A stretch of 50,283 bases of DNA from Sulfurimonas sp. RIFOXYB12_FULL_35_9. GTDB taxonomy: Bacteria; Campylobacterota; Campylobacteria; Campylobacterales; Sulfurimonadaceae. The stretch spans positions 1 to 50,283 of the forward strand of contig MICC01000016.1 in NCBI GenBank assembly GCA_001829715.1, in the 5' to 3' direction. This document shows, in pieces, positions 1 through 7,570 of the stretch. Each line of letters starts with the position of its first letter. The first letter of the stretch is position 1. The notes beneath the pieces are model-generated. The model searched no databases. It was not told the origin of the DNA and saw only the letters and a program-made list of their open reading frames with translations. A program made the translations under genes and the position numbers.

Positions 1-1108
1 AATATTTATAATCTATTATTTTATCTAAATTATTAATCAGTTCACTATATTTTTTAATTGTTGTATCTCTTGTACAACTGTATTTTTTATTAAATTTAAT
101 TATTGATAATAAATACGACCTATATCCAGATACTTTATTTAATAATTGGTCGTCATAGTACTTTTTCCTCACATCACTTTCTGTAATTACAAACTTAAAT
201 CTTAGTTTATAATGAAATAATTTCCATAAAATTTTTTGTGATGACATTTTTTTTACTTCAATTAAATATATCATCTCTTTTATAATATTTGTTTTTTTGT
301 TTGATAATCTAACTTCATTTATTTTATATTCTTGTTTATGTAACTTTAAAAAATTCTCAAAATATGAATATTGGATTGTATACCCATTTAAAGAAATAGT
401 GTGCTTTGTTCTAATAGTTTTATTCTCGTTTAGTTGAAATTTCATTTGAGATATTGTAATTCTTATCTCTTTTATAAAACTTTCTGAATGTACAAAACTA
501 GAAGCTAATGAAGATGAAAATAACATGTCATCAGCATAACGCGTATAGATAATATTATTTTTTGAACAAAATTTTTGAATTTGAATATCTAACTTTCTAA
601 AAATGATATTTGAAATTACGGGAGATGTTGTGAAACCCATAGGTAACACTTGTTTTTCTTTAAATTTATCATTTTTACTATCTGCAGGAATTGTATAGGT
701 TACAAGATTAATAAATCCTTCTAAAATAGATTGTTTTTTTTTATCATCTATATACTCATCTTCTGATATATATGCTTTAAATATTTCCTTGATATCATCT
801 ACTCTAATAGAATGAAAAAATGACCTGATGTCCAGTCTTAAAAAGTAATAGTTAGTTCTATGTGGTTCAAATAAATGTAAGTAAGAGTAGTCTTTTCTGA
901 AAGCTACTGCTGCATTATTTAAGTCAATTTTGTTCAACAAAACATCATTTAACTGCTTATGAAGTGAAAGAAGTTTTTTATTATTAACAACTTCATAAAA
1001 AAAGTTTTTCCCAAGTTGAAACTCATTTACTGAAGGAATTTTTGTAGAAGGAACTTCACCTTCAATAATATAATTTTTAAAAAAAGACTTGTGGATGATT
1101 TTTTTCAT
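1..1108 (-). CDS. Retron-type reverse transcriptase (3' end beyond window edge)
   Basis: The frame is open from an ATG at 1108 to the window edge, about 369 residues with no stop. Reverse-transcriptase palm motifs appear in order: NNAAVAF near residue 64, LDIRSFFHSI near 92-101, PMGFTTSPVISN near 156-167, and the catalytic YADD at about 191-194. This order and the short N terminus fit a retron or retron-like RT rather than a group II intron protein; no maturase or endonuclease domain is visible. The VTG motif usual in retron RTs after the palm is not seen; LNGYTI stands at about that place (240-245). It follows the ncRNA candidate and OLD ATPase gene on the same strand. Expected role: to make msDNA primed from the ncRNA. 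RT identity is clear; retron assignment is inference from motifs plus the flanking RNA. Confidence 0.88.
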   Translation of the reverse strand, partial: MKKIIHKSFFKNYIIEGEVPSTKIPSVNEFQLGKNFFYEVVNNKKLLSLHKQLNDVLLNKIDLNNAAVAFRKDYSYLHLFEPHRTNYYFLRLDIRSFFHSIRVDDIKEIFKAYISEDEYIDDKKKQSILEGFINLVTYTIPADSKNDKFKEKQVLPMGFTTSPVISNIIFRKLDIQIQKFCSKNNIIYTRYADDMLFSSSLASSFVHSESFIKEIRITISQMKFQLNENKTIRTKHTISLNGYTIQYSYFENFLKLHKQEYKINEVRLSNKKTNIIKEMIYLIEVKKMSSQKILWKLFHYKLRFKFVITESDVRKKYYDDQLLNKVSGYRSYLLSIIKFNKKYSCTRDTTIKKYSELINNLDKIIDYKY

Positions 1109-1113
1109 CGAAG

Positions 1114-1128
1114 AACTTTAGCCTGATA
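1114..1128 (-). repeat. a2 arm of retron-like inverted repeat
   Basis: Reads TATCAGGCTAAAGTT on the minus strand and is complementary to a1 with one G-U pair. It ends 5 nt upstream of the RT start, so pairing would cover the RT translation initiation region. Confidence 0.75.
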
Positions 1129-1263
1129 CAATGAACAACATCTCACGGCACGTGAGTCAACGCTACCAGTATATCGTATACTGAACAGCGACAGCTTAGT
1201 AGTTTTTAGGCTAGGTATGTCAAGCATACACTTTAAAACATAAATGTGATAAAATCCCTTACC

Positions 1264-1278
1264 TATCAGACTAAAGTT
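1264..1278 (-). repeat. a1 arm of retron-like inverted repeat
   Basis: Reads AACTTTAGTCTGATA on the minus strand and pairs with the a2 arm. It includes the last codons and TAG stop (1271-1273) of the OLD-family gene. Confidence 0.75.
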
Positions 1279-3475
1279 TTTTTTCGATAAGCATGATAAT
1301 AGCATAAAGCTCCCTAAAATATTTTTTAAACTCATCTTGAAAGTTTTCTTCCTTTGTATTACTCACTATTTCATCAATAGCAAAATTTAAAAATTTAGTT
1401 GCCCAACCACTTGTCTTACTAAAAAGATAATCAATGTTTTTCAAGTATTCTGTACGAATTTTTTTTACCTTTTGAATATATTGTAAATCAATATATTTCT
1501 CATATTTTTTATTTTCTCTACTTATTAATGTTTCTGTTTTACCATTAAACATTAATAAAAATAATGTTAGTACGTCTTCATCTGTACGAAAATCTCTTTC
1601 TATACAATCCATAATATATTTAAAGTATCTCATTTTTATATTTTCTGTAAATTTTTTTTCTTCTTCAGGGATTTCATGTATATAATGATTGTCTACTTTA
1701 TATATAATGTTAAATACTTCAGTTAGCCCCATTTTTTTTGGATATTGTTTCATCATATATTGTATTGTTTTTATTGTCTTTCCATCATTATTTTTTTTGC
1801 CATTATTTGATATTTTTAAAGAAGTAATAAATTCATTTTTGAACCACAATTTGAATAATACTAAGCTTTTATCATTGATTAGTACTTCTTCAATAGTAGT
1901 TTTATTTAAAAAATATTTTCTTTCATTTAGTAATGCATGATTCACTGCAGTGATAAATTGAGTATATTTTAAATTTTTTATATATATGTTGTTTACAAAT
2001 TCAAGTTTGAATTTTTGATTCCAATCAAATAGATTTTTTATAGTCTGCCATATATTATATTTTTTTGAATCAAAATATGATTTTTGATATAGCTTTTTTA
2101 AAGATTGAAAACTTAGAACTTCCGATTTAAAATTCATCATTTTATTTTCTAAATCAATGTCTATTAACTTATCAGCATCATAAAGTATTAAGTAAGGTAT
2201 CGCTGTATTAGAATATGAAGGTTTCATATACTTCAATATCACTTCATTTGTTGCATATACATCAATACTCTTTAAAAAATAGTCTTTCTTTCCATTCCTC
2301 TCAACGTAAAATCTTTCAAGTAATTTTTGATTACTAAAAATCTCAAGCTCTGTTTCACCTTCAACAAAAAGAATAAAATTGCTAAAGAAAAGTCGAGCTT
2401 CATTATCACTAAAAATATTCAAAAATCTAACATCCTTATATATAGAATTCATTTTTTGGACAATTGTATTATCATTCTTATTTTTTGAAAAATGCAAAAT
2501 CTGCTGATTCATGTTAAATAACTTAATAACTTGTTTGACAATATTCGGGGAATGTGTTGCAAAAATAATTGTTGGATATGGTGTTTTAGTTTTATCCTTT
2601 ATATATGTTTCATAAATACTTAGTATAAGCTCTTCACTTCGTTTTGGATGTAAGCCTATTTCTGGTTCATCAACATAAATTATAGGAGTAATATATTCCC
2701 TTCTTGTTAGCGTGATTAATAATTTTAAGGAAGTTTCTATATATTTATGTGCATTAGTTCCATCAGACTGTATTTCTAAATCTTGATTGTCAATTAAAAA
2801 TTTATCTCCTTGTAACCCTATTTTAATATAAGTTAATACTTTGTCTTTATACGTATAATCAGAAGTTTCTATGGTAGATTTTATTTTACTAATATAACTC
2901 ATATATTCTTTTTGAATTACATCTTTTTCTAATTTTTCTTTATCAAAAAAACTTTTTTCTAATTTTTTTAGATTAAAAGATTTTAGTTTACTAACAAGGT
3001 GCCAAAGTTTATCCCAGTTATAGAGGTCAATATGTCTTGCCTCAATTTCGAAAAATGGGTATAAATAACTTATAGTATTTAATACTTTTTTATTTTTGAT
3101 TGACCATTCAGACGAATTATTTGAATCTATTTTTAAAGTTAATTCAAAAATAGATTCACTTTTATCATTCCCAATTCCAATCCATTCAGTGGTTAAATTA
3201 TCTTCATCTTTAAATATATCTTTGTATTTAATCTTTTTAATTCTTGATGTATCATACACAATTGTAATTGTTCCAAAGGAACTATAATTTTGATTTAATT
3301 TTGGGGGTAATTCTCTTTTCCCATCAAGTTTATTGTAAAAAAATCGAAGAAGTTTTAATAAATTTGATTTGCCAGCATTATTTATCCCTACAATGCAATT
3401 TATATCCTCAAATTTATTAATTATTAATTCATCAAAAGACAATAAGTTTTTAATTTTAATAGATTTTATAGACAT
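1271..3475 (-). CDS. OLD-family ATPase with C-terminal TOPRIM domain (likely retron effector)
   Basis: A 734-residue protein. The N-terminal ABC-type ATPase shows Walker A GINNAGKS (about 30-37), a signature-like SDGTN (about 237), Walker B IIYVDEPE (about 265-272) and an H-loop FATHSP (about 305). A TOPRIM domain follows, with FVEGETE (about 370-376) and YDAD (about 432-435), the acidic residues that bind metal in OLD nucleases. It is known that some retrons, such as Retron-Eco8, use an OLD-family effector; here the gene lies directly upstream of the ncRNA/RT pair on the same strand, which supports that role. The start is ATG at 3475; a TTG two codons upstream is also open, and neither has a strong ribosome-binding site. 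A free-standing OLD defence nuclease is the alternative. The base composition is visibly more A+T-rich than in the housekeeping genes. Confidence 0.85.
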   Translation of the reverse strand: MSIKSIKIKNLLSFDELIINKFEDINCIVGINNAGKSNLLKLLRFFYNKLDGKRELPPKLNQNYSSFGTITIVYDTSRIKKIKYKDIFKDEDNLTTEWIGIGNDKSESIFELTLKIDSNNSSEWSIKNKKVLNTISYLYPFFEIEARHIDLYNWDKLWHLVSKLKSFNLKKLEKSFFDKEKLEKDVIQKEYMSYISKIKSTIETSDYTYKDKVLTYIKIGLQGDKFLIDNQDLEIQSDGTNAHKYIETSLKLLITLTRREYITPIIYVDEPEIGLHPKRSEELILSIYETYIKDKTKTPYPTIIFATHSPNIVKQVIKLFNMNQQILHFSKNKNDNTIVQKMNSIYKDVRFLNIFSDNEARLFFSNFILFVEGETELEIFSNQKLLERFYVERNGKKDYFLKSIDVYATNEVILKYMKPSYSNTAIPYLILYDADKLIDIDLENKMMNFKSEVLSFQSLKKLYQKSYFDSKKYNIWQTIKNLFDWNQKFKLEFVNNIYIKNLKYTQFITAVNHALLNERKYFLNKTTIEEVLINDKSLVLFKLWFKNEFITSLKISNNGKKNNDGKTIKTIQYMMKQYPKKMGLTEVFNIIYKVDNHYIHEIPEEEKKFTENIKMRYFKYIMDCIERDFRTDEDVLTLFLLMFNGKTETLISRENKKYEKYIDLQYIQKVKKIRTEYLKNIDYLFSKTSGWATKFLNFAIDEIVSNTKEENFQDEFKKYFRELYAIIMLIEKKL

Positions 3476-3506
3476 ATTCAATATTCTTTATGATTAAATT
3501 ACATGT

Positions 3507-3512
3507 ATTATA
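3507..3512 (-). promoter_or_regulatory. Predicted -10 box for the OLD/ncRNA/RT operon
   Basis: TATAAT on the minus strand, about 32 nt upstream of the OLD start. The -35 region is only A/T-rich, as is common in Campylobacterota. Confidence 0.45.
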
Positions 3513-3539
3513 TCAGATTAAAAAATATTATATATTCAT

Positions 3540-3795
3540 TGTTTACTTTTATATGTGCCCAAATTGTGCCCAAAAATGACTAAATTTGAAGAGATTGAAA
3601 GGTTTTGATAGAGTTACATAGTCCCTGTTTTGTGGTCTTTTGTAGTTATTTTTATGTTTCAAAGGTACTTCCAGTATTCGGAGCCACCCTTTTTAAAACC
3701 CCATAAACACGACATTTCAGAGCTTTAAAAATCTATGGTAGCTATATGGTAGCTAAAATATTTTTCAAGTATTACTTTTTATAATACCCCACCTA
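3540..3795. other. Gene-free island sequence with short repeats
   Basis: No coding region is supported here. Two TGTGCCCAAA-like copies lie at about 3554-3573, and two GGTAGCTA copies at about 3737-3754. Such short repeats near an integrase gene may be recombination arm sites, but that is a guess. Confidence 0.3.
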
Positions 3796-3912
3796 CTAAA
3801 ACAATCCAATTGATTTATCAATCTTTCTAACTTCTGCTGGAATAAACTTATTGTATTTATGTATCAACATCTCTAGATTTGTATGCCCCATCATTTGCGC
3901 TATATGATTTAT
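3796..3912 (-). pseudogene. C-terminal remnant of a tyrosine recombinase (integrase)
   Basis: The minus strand reads 38 residues to a TAG stop, containing IAQMMGHTNLEMLIHKY and ending in AEVRKIDKSIGLF. GHT followed by the nucleophilic tyrosine is the C-terminal signature of phage-type tyrosine integrases. The N-terminal and central domains, including the catalytic arginine region, are missing: upstream sequence leaves the integrase frame and soon meets the tRNA gene. The intact gene would have started next to the tRNA-Leu 3' end, the usual place for an integrase that used that tRNA as its attachment site. Best read as the decayed integrase of the island carrying the retron-like system. Confidence 0.78.
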
Positions 3913-4109
3913 AATACAACAACTTGGCAGTTCTCTTTCAACTTATACAGCCTTAGAACATTCAAATAGTTTATAAGGTTTACGTTAATTGCATTGATAG
4001 CTTTAATGTTAATTATGAGAGGTCTACTAATTTTATAGATAGTCTGGGTATGTTAAGAAAAAAATTGTTTTTAAGAAAGGCATTTGGAGTTACACAAAAT
4101 AAGAGTTTA
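3913..4109. other. Scar between integrase remnant and tRNA-Leu
   Basis: No intact gene. Short open frames on both strands look like debris: minus-strand codons ending in VLRLYKLKENCQVVVL near 3906, and plus-strand codons running into the tRNA. Neither was recognised. The stretch most likely marks the deletion that removed most of the integrase. Confidence 0.35.
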
Positions 4110-4194
4110 TGGTGCGACCGGGGAGATTTGAACTCCCACACCCGTAGGGCGCTACCACCTCAAGGTAGTGTGTCTACCGTTCCACCACGGTCGC
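4110..4194 (-). tRNA. tRNA-Leu (anticodon GAG)
   Basis: Folded by eye on the minus strand. The acceptor stem is GCGACCG/CGGTCGC (4188-4194 with 4114-4120). The anticodon stem CTACC/GGTAG encloses loop TTGAGGT, anticodon GAG. A long variable arm marks a class II tRNA, the T arm contains GTTCAAATC, and a CCA end is encoded at 4110-4112. The length is 85 nt. The 3' end faces the island carrying the integrase remnant, so it is the likely attachment site. Confidence 0.96.
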
Positions 4195-4240
4195 ATTTAG
4201 AGGTTAAAGCACCAAACGGTGCTTTATAACTTAGAGTTGA

Positions 4241-4555
4241 TTAACCTAAGTATGGATTTGCGTAAAGTGCTATAAGAGCAATTACTAGTGCATAAATAAC
4301 TTGAGCTTCAATCATTGCAAGAGCGATGAACATTGTAGTCATAAGTTTAGCACCTAAACCTGGGTTTCTTGCAGTTCCTGCGATTGTTGCAGCAGCAGTA
4401 TTACCCATACCGATAGCTCCACCAAGAGCAGCAAGACCAAGACCAAGACCAGCAGCGATCATCGAATATGCTTTAAGAGTTTGGTTTGCAACATCACCAT
4501 CATTTGCTAAAGCAGCAGTAGCTAATGCTACCATTAAGAAAAGAATTTTTTTCAT
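4241..4555 (-). CDS. atpE: F0F1 ATP synthase subunit c
   Basis: A 104-residue proteolipid that forms the rotor ring of F0. It has a signal-like N terminus (MKKILFLMVALATAALA), a first membrane helix rich in Gly/Ala, a polar RNPG loop (about residues 63-66), and a second helix with the proton-carrying glutamate in MIEAQVIY (about 83). An N-terminal leader and isolation from the other atp genes are both usual in Campylobacterota. An upstream in-frame start at 4609 would add 18 residues, but GGAGAAACT immediately before the ATG at 4555 fixes the start there. A -10 box lies at 4669-4674. The gene stands alone between tRNA-Leu and pnp. Confidence 0.95.
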   Translation of the reverse strand: MKKILFLMVALATAALANDGDVANQTLKAYSMIAAGLGLGLAALGGAIGMGNTAAATIAGTARNPGLGAKLMTTMFIALAMIEAQVIYALVIALIALYANPYLG

Positions 4556-4668
4556 AGTTTCTCCATTAAAATTATTACAAACTTTTTCGGCTAGCGTAAC
4601 CACATCCATAACGAATGCAGCAACCCAAACATAAATGAAAGGATTTCCCTACTTAAATTTGATCCGGA

Positions 4669-4674
4669 ATTATA
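4669..4674 (-). promoter_or_regulatory. Predicted -10 box for atpE
   Basis: TGTATAAT (extended -10) on the minus strand, giving a leader of about 105 nt to the atpE ATG. Confidence 0.5.
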
Positions 4675-4751
4675 CATAATATATGATAAAAATTAGTTGA
4701 AACTTTATAATATCAATTAGGTAAAATACCCTTATTTACGAATAAAGCTAA

Positions 4752-6917
4752 TTATGCACGCCCTAGAGAAATCTTATTACCTTTAAACTCTAAAATCTCC
4801 ACATCCATGACATCGCCCTCTTTTAGCACATCACTCACTTTGTCTACTCTTTGATCAGATATTTTAGAAATATGAATTAGTCCGTCAGTACCATCCGGAA
4901 GTTCTATAAATGCACCAAAATCAACTATTTTTTTAACTATGCCTTTATGCTTATCACCGACTTTATACTCTATTTTTGCAACTTTTGGTGTATTTACGAT
5001 TCCCTCAATATGCTCTCTTGCAGCTTTTACACCGCTTTTGCTTTTGCCTGTTACTTTTACTTTTCCATCTTTTTTATCAATATCGATAGCTACTTCAAAC
5101 TTCTCGATTATTTCACGGATAGTTTTACCTGCCTGACCGATGATATCGCCGATAAAACTCGGATTTATATGAAAAAAATCTGTACTCGGTAAAACGCCGT
5201 CGTTAAACTCTATCTTTTTTTCAGCTTCTTGCATGATATCTATAATATGAGCTCTACCCTCTTTTGCTTGATAGAGAGCCTCTTTTAAAACATTTAAGCT
5301 GATTCCGCCTAACTTGATATCCATTTGCATAGCAGTAATACCATCTTTTGAACCGGTTACCTTAAAGTCCATGTCCCCGTCATGATCTTCAAGTCCCATA
5401 ATGTCAGAGAGTATCGCATATTTTTCGCCATCACTCACCATACCCATAGCAATTCCTGCAACCGTATCGCTTGTATCTATATCAGCTGCGCGAAGTGCCA
5501 TATAGCCACCGCATACCGTTGCCATCGATGATGAGCCGTTTGATTCTAAAATCTCCGATACAAGGCGAACAGTCTGCCCACCAAGATTTGTTATCGGCTC
5601 TAGTGCTCTTTTTGCAAGATTTCCGTGTCCTAACTCTCTTCTTTTTGTTCCCATAATAGGAGATGCTTCACCTACGCTAAATCCAGGAAAGTTGTAGTGA
5701 ACCATAAAATTCTCATTTTGAGTTCCCTCATCCGTTAGATTTTCAAACATCTGCGCATCTTTTGCTCCACCCATAGTTAGAACAACAAGTGCTTGTGTTT
5801 GTCCACGTGTAAAAAGACAAGATGAGTGTGCACTTGGAAGTACGTTTGTGCTGATAGTTATCGGTCTGATCTCATTTAAAGCTCTGCCGTCAGCTCTTAC
5901 TCTCTCATTTAAAATTTGAGATCTTACCTGTTCTCTTTTTACTTTTTCAATCGCATCTTTTAACTCAACTTCATTCCAATGCTCTTTGTTTAGCATTATT
6001 TTTTTTCTAAGTCCTCTTAATGCTGTAGAACGCTCTGACTTTGCCATTTGATTCATAGCCGATTTTATATCTAAAAAGCAGTGCTCACGCACATAAGAAA
6101 CCATCTCATCATTTACTACATGTGCTTTGTACTCCATCTCTAGAGTCTCTTTTTTAAACGGTGCGAACGCTTCTTCGTATTTGGCGTTATTTTCAAAAAG
6201 AAGCTGCTGAGTTTTTTCAAAGATAGTTATTAACTCATCCTCATTTACCGCATTTGAGACATGTGTTGTTATGATCGGAGCGCTAAGTGTCGGATCCATA
6301 AGTGGATCAACAACCAAAGTACTATCTACTTTCTCAGAACCGACACTTCTCATCTCAATCATCAAGAGATCATCTTTTGTTCCGGAGAGATAAAGATCCA
6401 ACGTAGAGTTATTTAGCTGTGATAAAGTAGGATTTAATATAATCTCTCCATCAATTTTTGCAGCTCTTACTGCAGAGACCGAGGTATTTATATCTATATC
6501 GCTTACAAACAGAGCGGCAGAAGCAGCACTAAGTGCTAAAACCTGAAGATCCGACTCTTTATCGACGCTAAATGTCATAATTGTAATCTGTGTCGGATAT
6601 CCGAAACCTTTTGGAAAAAGCGGACGAAGAGAGCGGTCAACTATTCTCGAAGTCAGTGTTTCAAAATCACTCGGTTTTGTTTCGCGTTTAAAAAATCCGC
6701 CCGGAATCTTACCTGCTGCATATGATTTTTCTATGTACTGAACTGTTAGCGGAAGAAAATCATCTTTCACTATTTCTGTTTCATCAATTACAACCGTTGC
6801 AAGGATAACTGTATTGCCGCTTTTTATCCAAGCCGCACCGTTTGCCTGTTTCGCAACTTCACCAAATGAATACTCTTCACTTCTATTTTTCAAATCTACT
6901 TTAATATCATACTTCAC
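4752..6917 (-). CDS. pnp: Polyribonucleotide nucleotidyltransferase (PNPase)
   Basis: A 721-residue 3'-to-5' phosphorolytic exoribonuclease acting in RNA turnover. Two RNase PH-like domains are seen, the first from residue 1 to about 215 and the second from about 315 to 530, with the conserved stretches SSSMATVCGG and MDFKVTGS in the second. A KH domain follows (GQAGKTIREI, about 590) and then an S1 domain (GIVKKIVDFGAFIELPDG, about 645-662). Length is normal for the family. The start codon lies inside the end of the upstream phosphoribosyltransferase gene (11-nt overlap), with AGGAGAAA as ribosome-binding site, so the two are translationally linked. It closes the lptD-phosphoribosyltransferase-pnp operon. 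Confidence 0.97.
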   Translation of the reverse strand: MKYDIKVDLKNRSEEYSFGEVAKQANGAAWIKSGNTVILATVVIDETEIVKDDFLPLTVQYIEKSYAAGKIPGGFFKRETKPSDFETLTSRIVDRSLRPLFPKGFGYPTQITIMTFSVDKESDLQVLALSAASAALFVSDIDINTSVSAVRAAKIDGEIILNPTLSQLNNSTLDLYLSGTKDDLLMIEMRSVGSEKVDSTLVVDPLMDPTLSAPIITTHVSNAVNEDELITIFEKTQQLLFENNAKYEEAFAPFKKETLEMEYKAHVVNDEMVSYVREHCFLDIKSAMNQMAKSERSTALRGLRKKIMLNKEHWNEVELKDAIEKVKREQVRSQILNERVRADGRALNEIRPITISTNVLPSAHSSCLFTRGQTQALVVLTMGGAKDAQMFENLTDEGTQNENFMVHYNFPGFSVGEASPIMGTKRRELGHGNLAKRALEPITNLGGQTVRLVSEILESNGSSSMATVCGGYMALRAADIDTSDTVAGIAMGMVSDGEKYAILSDIMGLEDHDGDMDFKVTGSKDGITAMQMDIKLGGISLNVLKEALYQAKEGRAHIIDIMQEAEKKIEFNDGVLPSTDFFHINPSFIGDIIGQAGKTIREIIEKFEVAIDIDKKDGKVKVTGKSKSGVKAAREHIEGIVNTPKVAKIEYKVGDKHKGIVKKIVDFGAFIELPDGTDGLIHISKISDQRVDKVSDVLKEGDVMDVEILEFKGNKISLGRA

Positions 6918-7569
6918 TTTTTTCTCCTAATATTTTCTCTATTCTATCTTCATCTATATTCTCTAACTCTTCATAGTATAACGATGTTTCAACATAATCA
7001 TCTATATTGTGAAGAAAAAACAGATCATCCGCAAACGGTTCTAAAAACTCCAAAACATCACTTGGTATAACCGGCACCGCGATATAAACAGCTTTTGGTT
7101 TCTGTGCTAAAATTGTTTTTAGTGCAGTTAAAAATTTTAATCCCGTTTCACTTCCTTCATCTATCAATAAAACTACCTGATTGTGCATAGATGCAAAGGG
7201 CAGCCCCCTTCTATATTGATATATGTAACTGAGTATCTTCTCCTCATGTTTTCTACGTGCTTCACCATAAATATAGTCATATTGAATCCCAAACGAAGTA
7301 ACAAGTTTTTCATTGATTACGATCTCTTCGCTTTCACATACTCTGGCTATTTCACACTCACTGTTATTTGGAGCCATAATAGCTTCCGAGAAGAGAATAT
7401 TTATACTGTTTTTATACTTTGAACGTATATGATATGCAAGCTCTAAGCCGCCTCGTGAAACTGCAATCAACTTCCAGTTTTCATCTTTGAGTTTTTGCAT
7501 AGGTATTACTTCATGTAGTTTTTTTGCGGCATCTTCCCTGTTCTTTAGTATATTTTTATACTTTTTCAT
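6907..7569 (-). CDS. Phosphoribosyltransferase-family protein
   Basis: A 220-residue protein of the type I phosphoribosyltransferase fold. The PRPP-binding motif VVLLIDEGSETG (about residues 143-154) and an early AVSRGGLELA segment (about 36-45), typical of the family, are both present. The substrate cannot be told from sequence; the protein could be a nucleobase phosphoribosyltransferase or a regulatory homologue. The ATG at 7569 was chosen over the longer frame from 7629, because the longer form would lie inside lptD and the ATG sits just after the lptD stop. It overlaps pnp by 11 nt at its 3' end, so it belongs to the lptD-pnp operon. Confidence 0.8.
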   Translation of the reverse strand: MKKYKNILKNREDAAKKLHEVIPMQKLKDENWKLIAVSRGGLELAYHIRSKYKNSINILFSEAIMAPNNSECEIARVCESEEIVINEKLVTSFGIQYDYIYGEARRKHEEKILSYIYQYRRGLPFASMHNQVVLLIDEGSETGLKFLTALKTILAQKPKAVYIAVPVIPSDVLEFLEPFADDLFFLHNIDDYVETSLYYEELENIDEDRIEKILGEKSEV

Positions 7570-7570
7570 A

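Larger units (their letters stand above)
1114..1278 (-). ncRNA. Candidate retron msr-msd RNA between OLD gene and RT
   Basis: A 15-nt inverted repeat bounds this stretch: 1264-1278 (a1) and 1114-1128 (a2). The arms match at 14 of 15 positions, and the single mismatch becomes a G-U pair only in a minus-strand transcript. A G directly follows a1, where retrons have the branching guanosine. Inside, a hairpin lies at 1161-1190 (7-bp inner stem 1167-1173/1177-1183 plus a 4-bp outer stem), another at 1142-1156 (6-bp stem, 3-nt loop), and there are smaller stem-loops nearer a1. The RNA ends 5 nt before the RT start codon, and a1 overlaps the stop codon of the OLD gene. This is the expected msr-msd plan (a1, msr hairpins, msd hairpin, a2, RT). 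The msr/msd boundary cannot be fixed by eye. Confidence 0.75.

Noticed and set aside
1105..1335. 76-codon open frame over the OLD/RT gap
   Set aside because: It covers the structured RNA and part of the OLD gene 3' end, has no family match, and the inverted repeat explains the sequence better.
4091..4240. Plus-strand open frame running through the tRNA
   Set aside because: It is readthrough of the tRNA-Leu complement; the peptide is an artefact often seen next to tRNAs.
4326..4634. Plus-strand open frame opposite atpE
   Set aside because: Shadow of the Gly/Ala-rich atpE gene; no start signal or family match.
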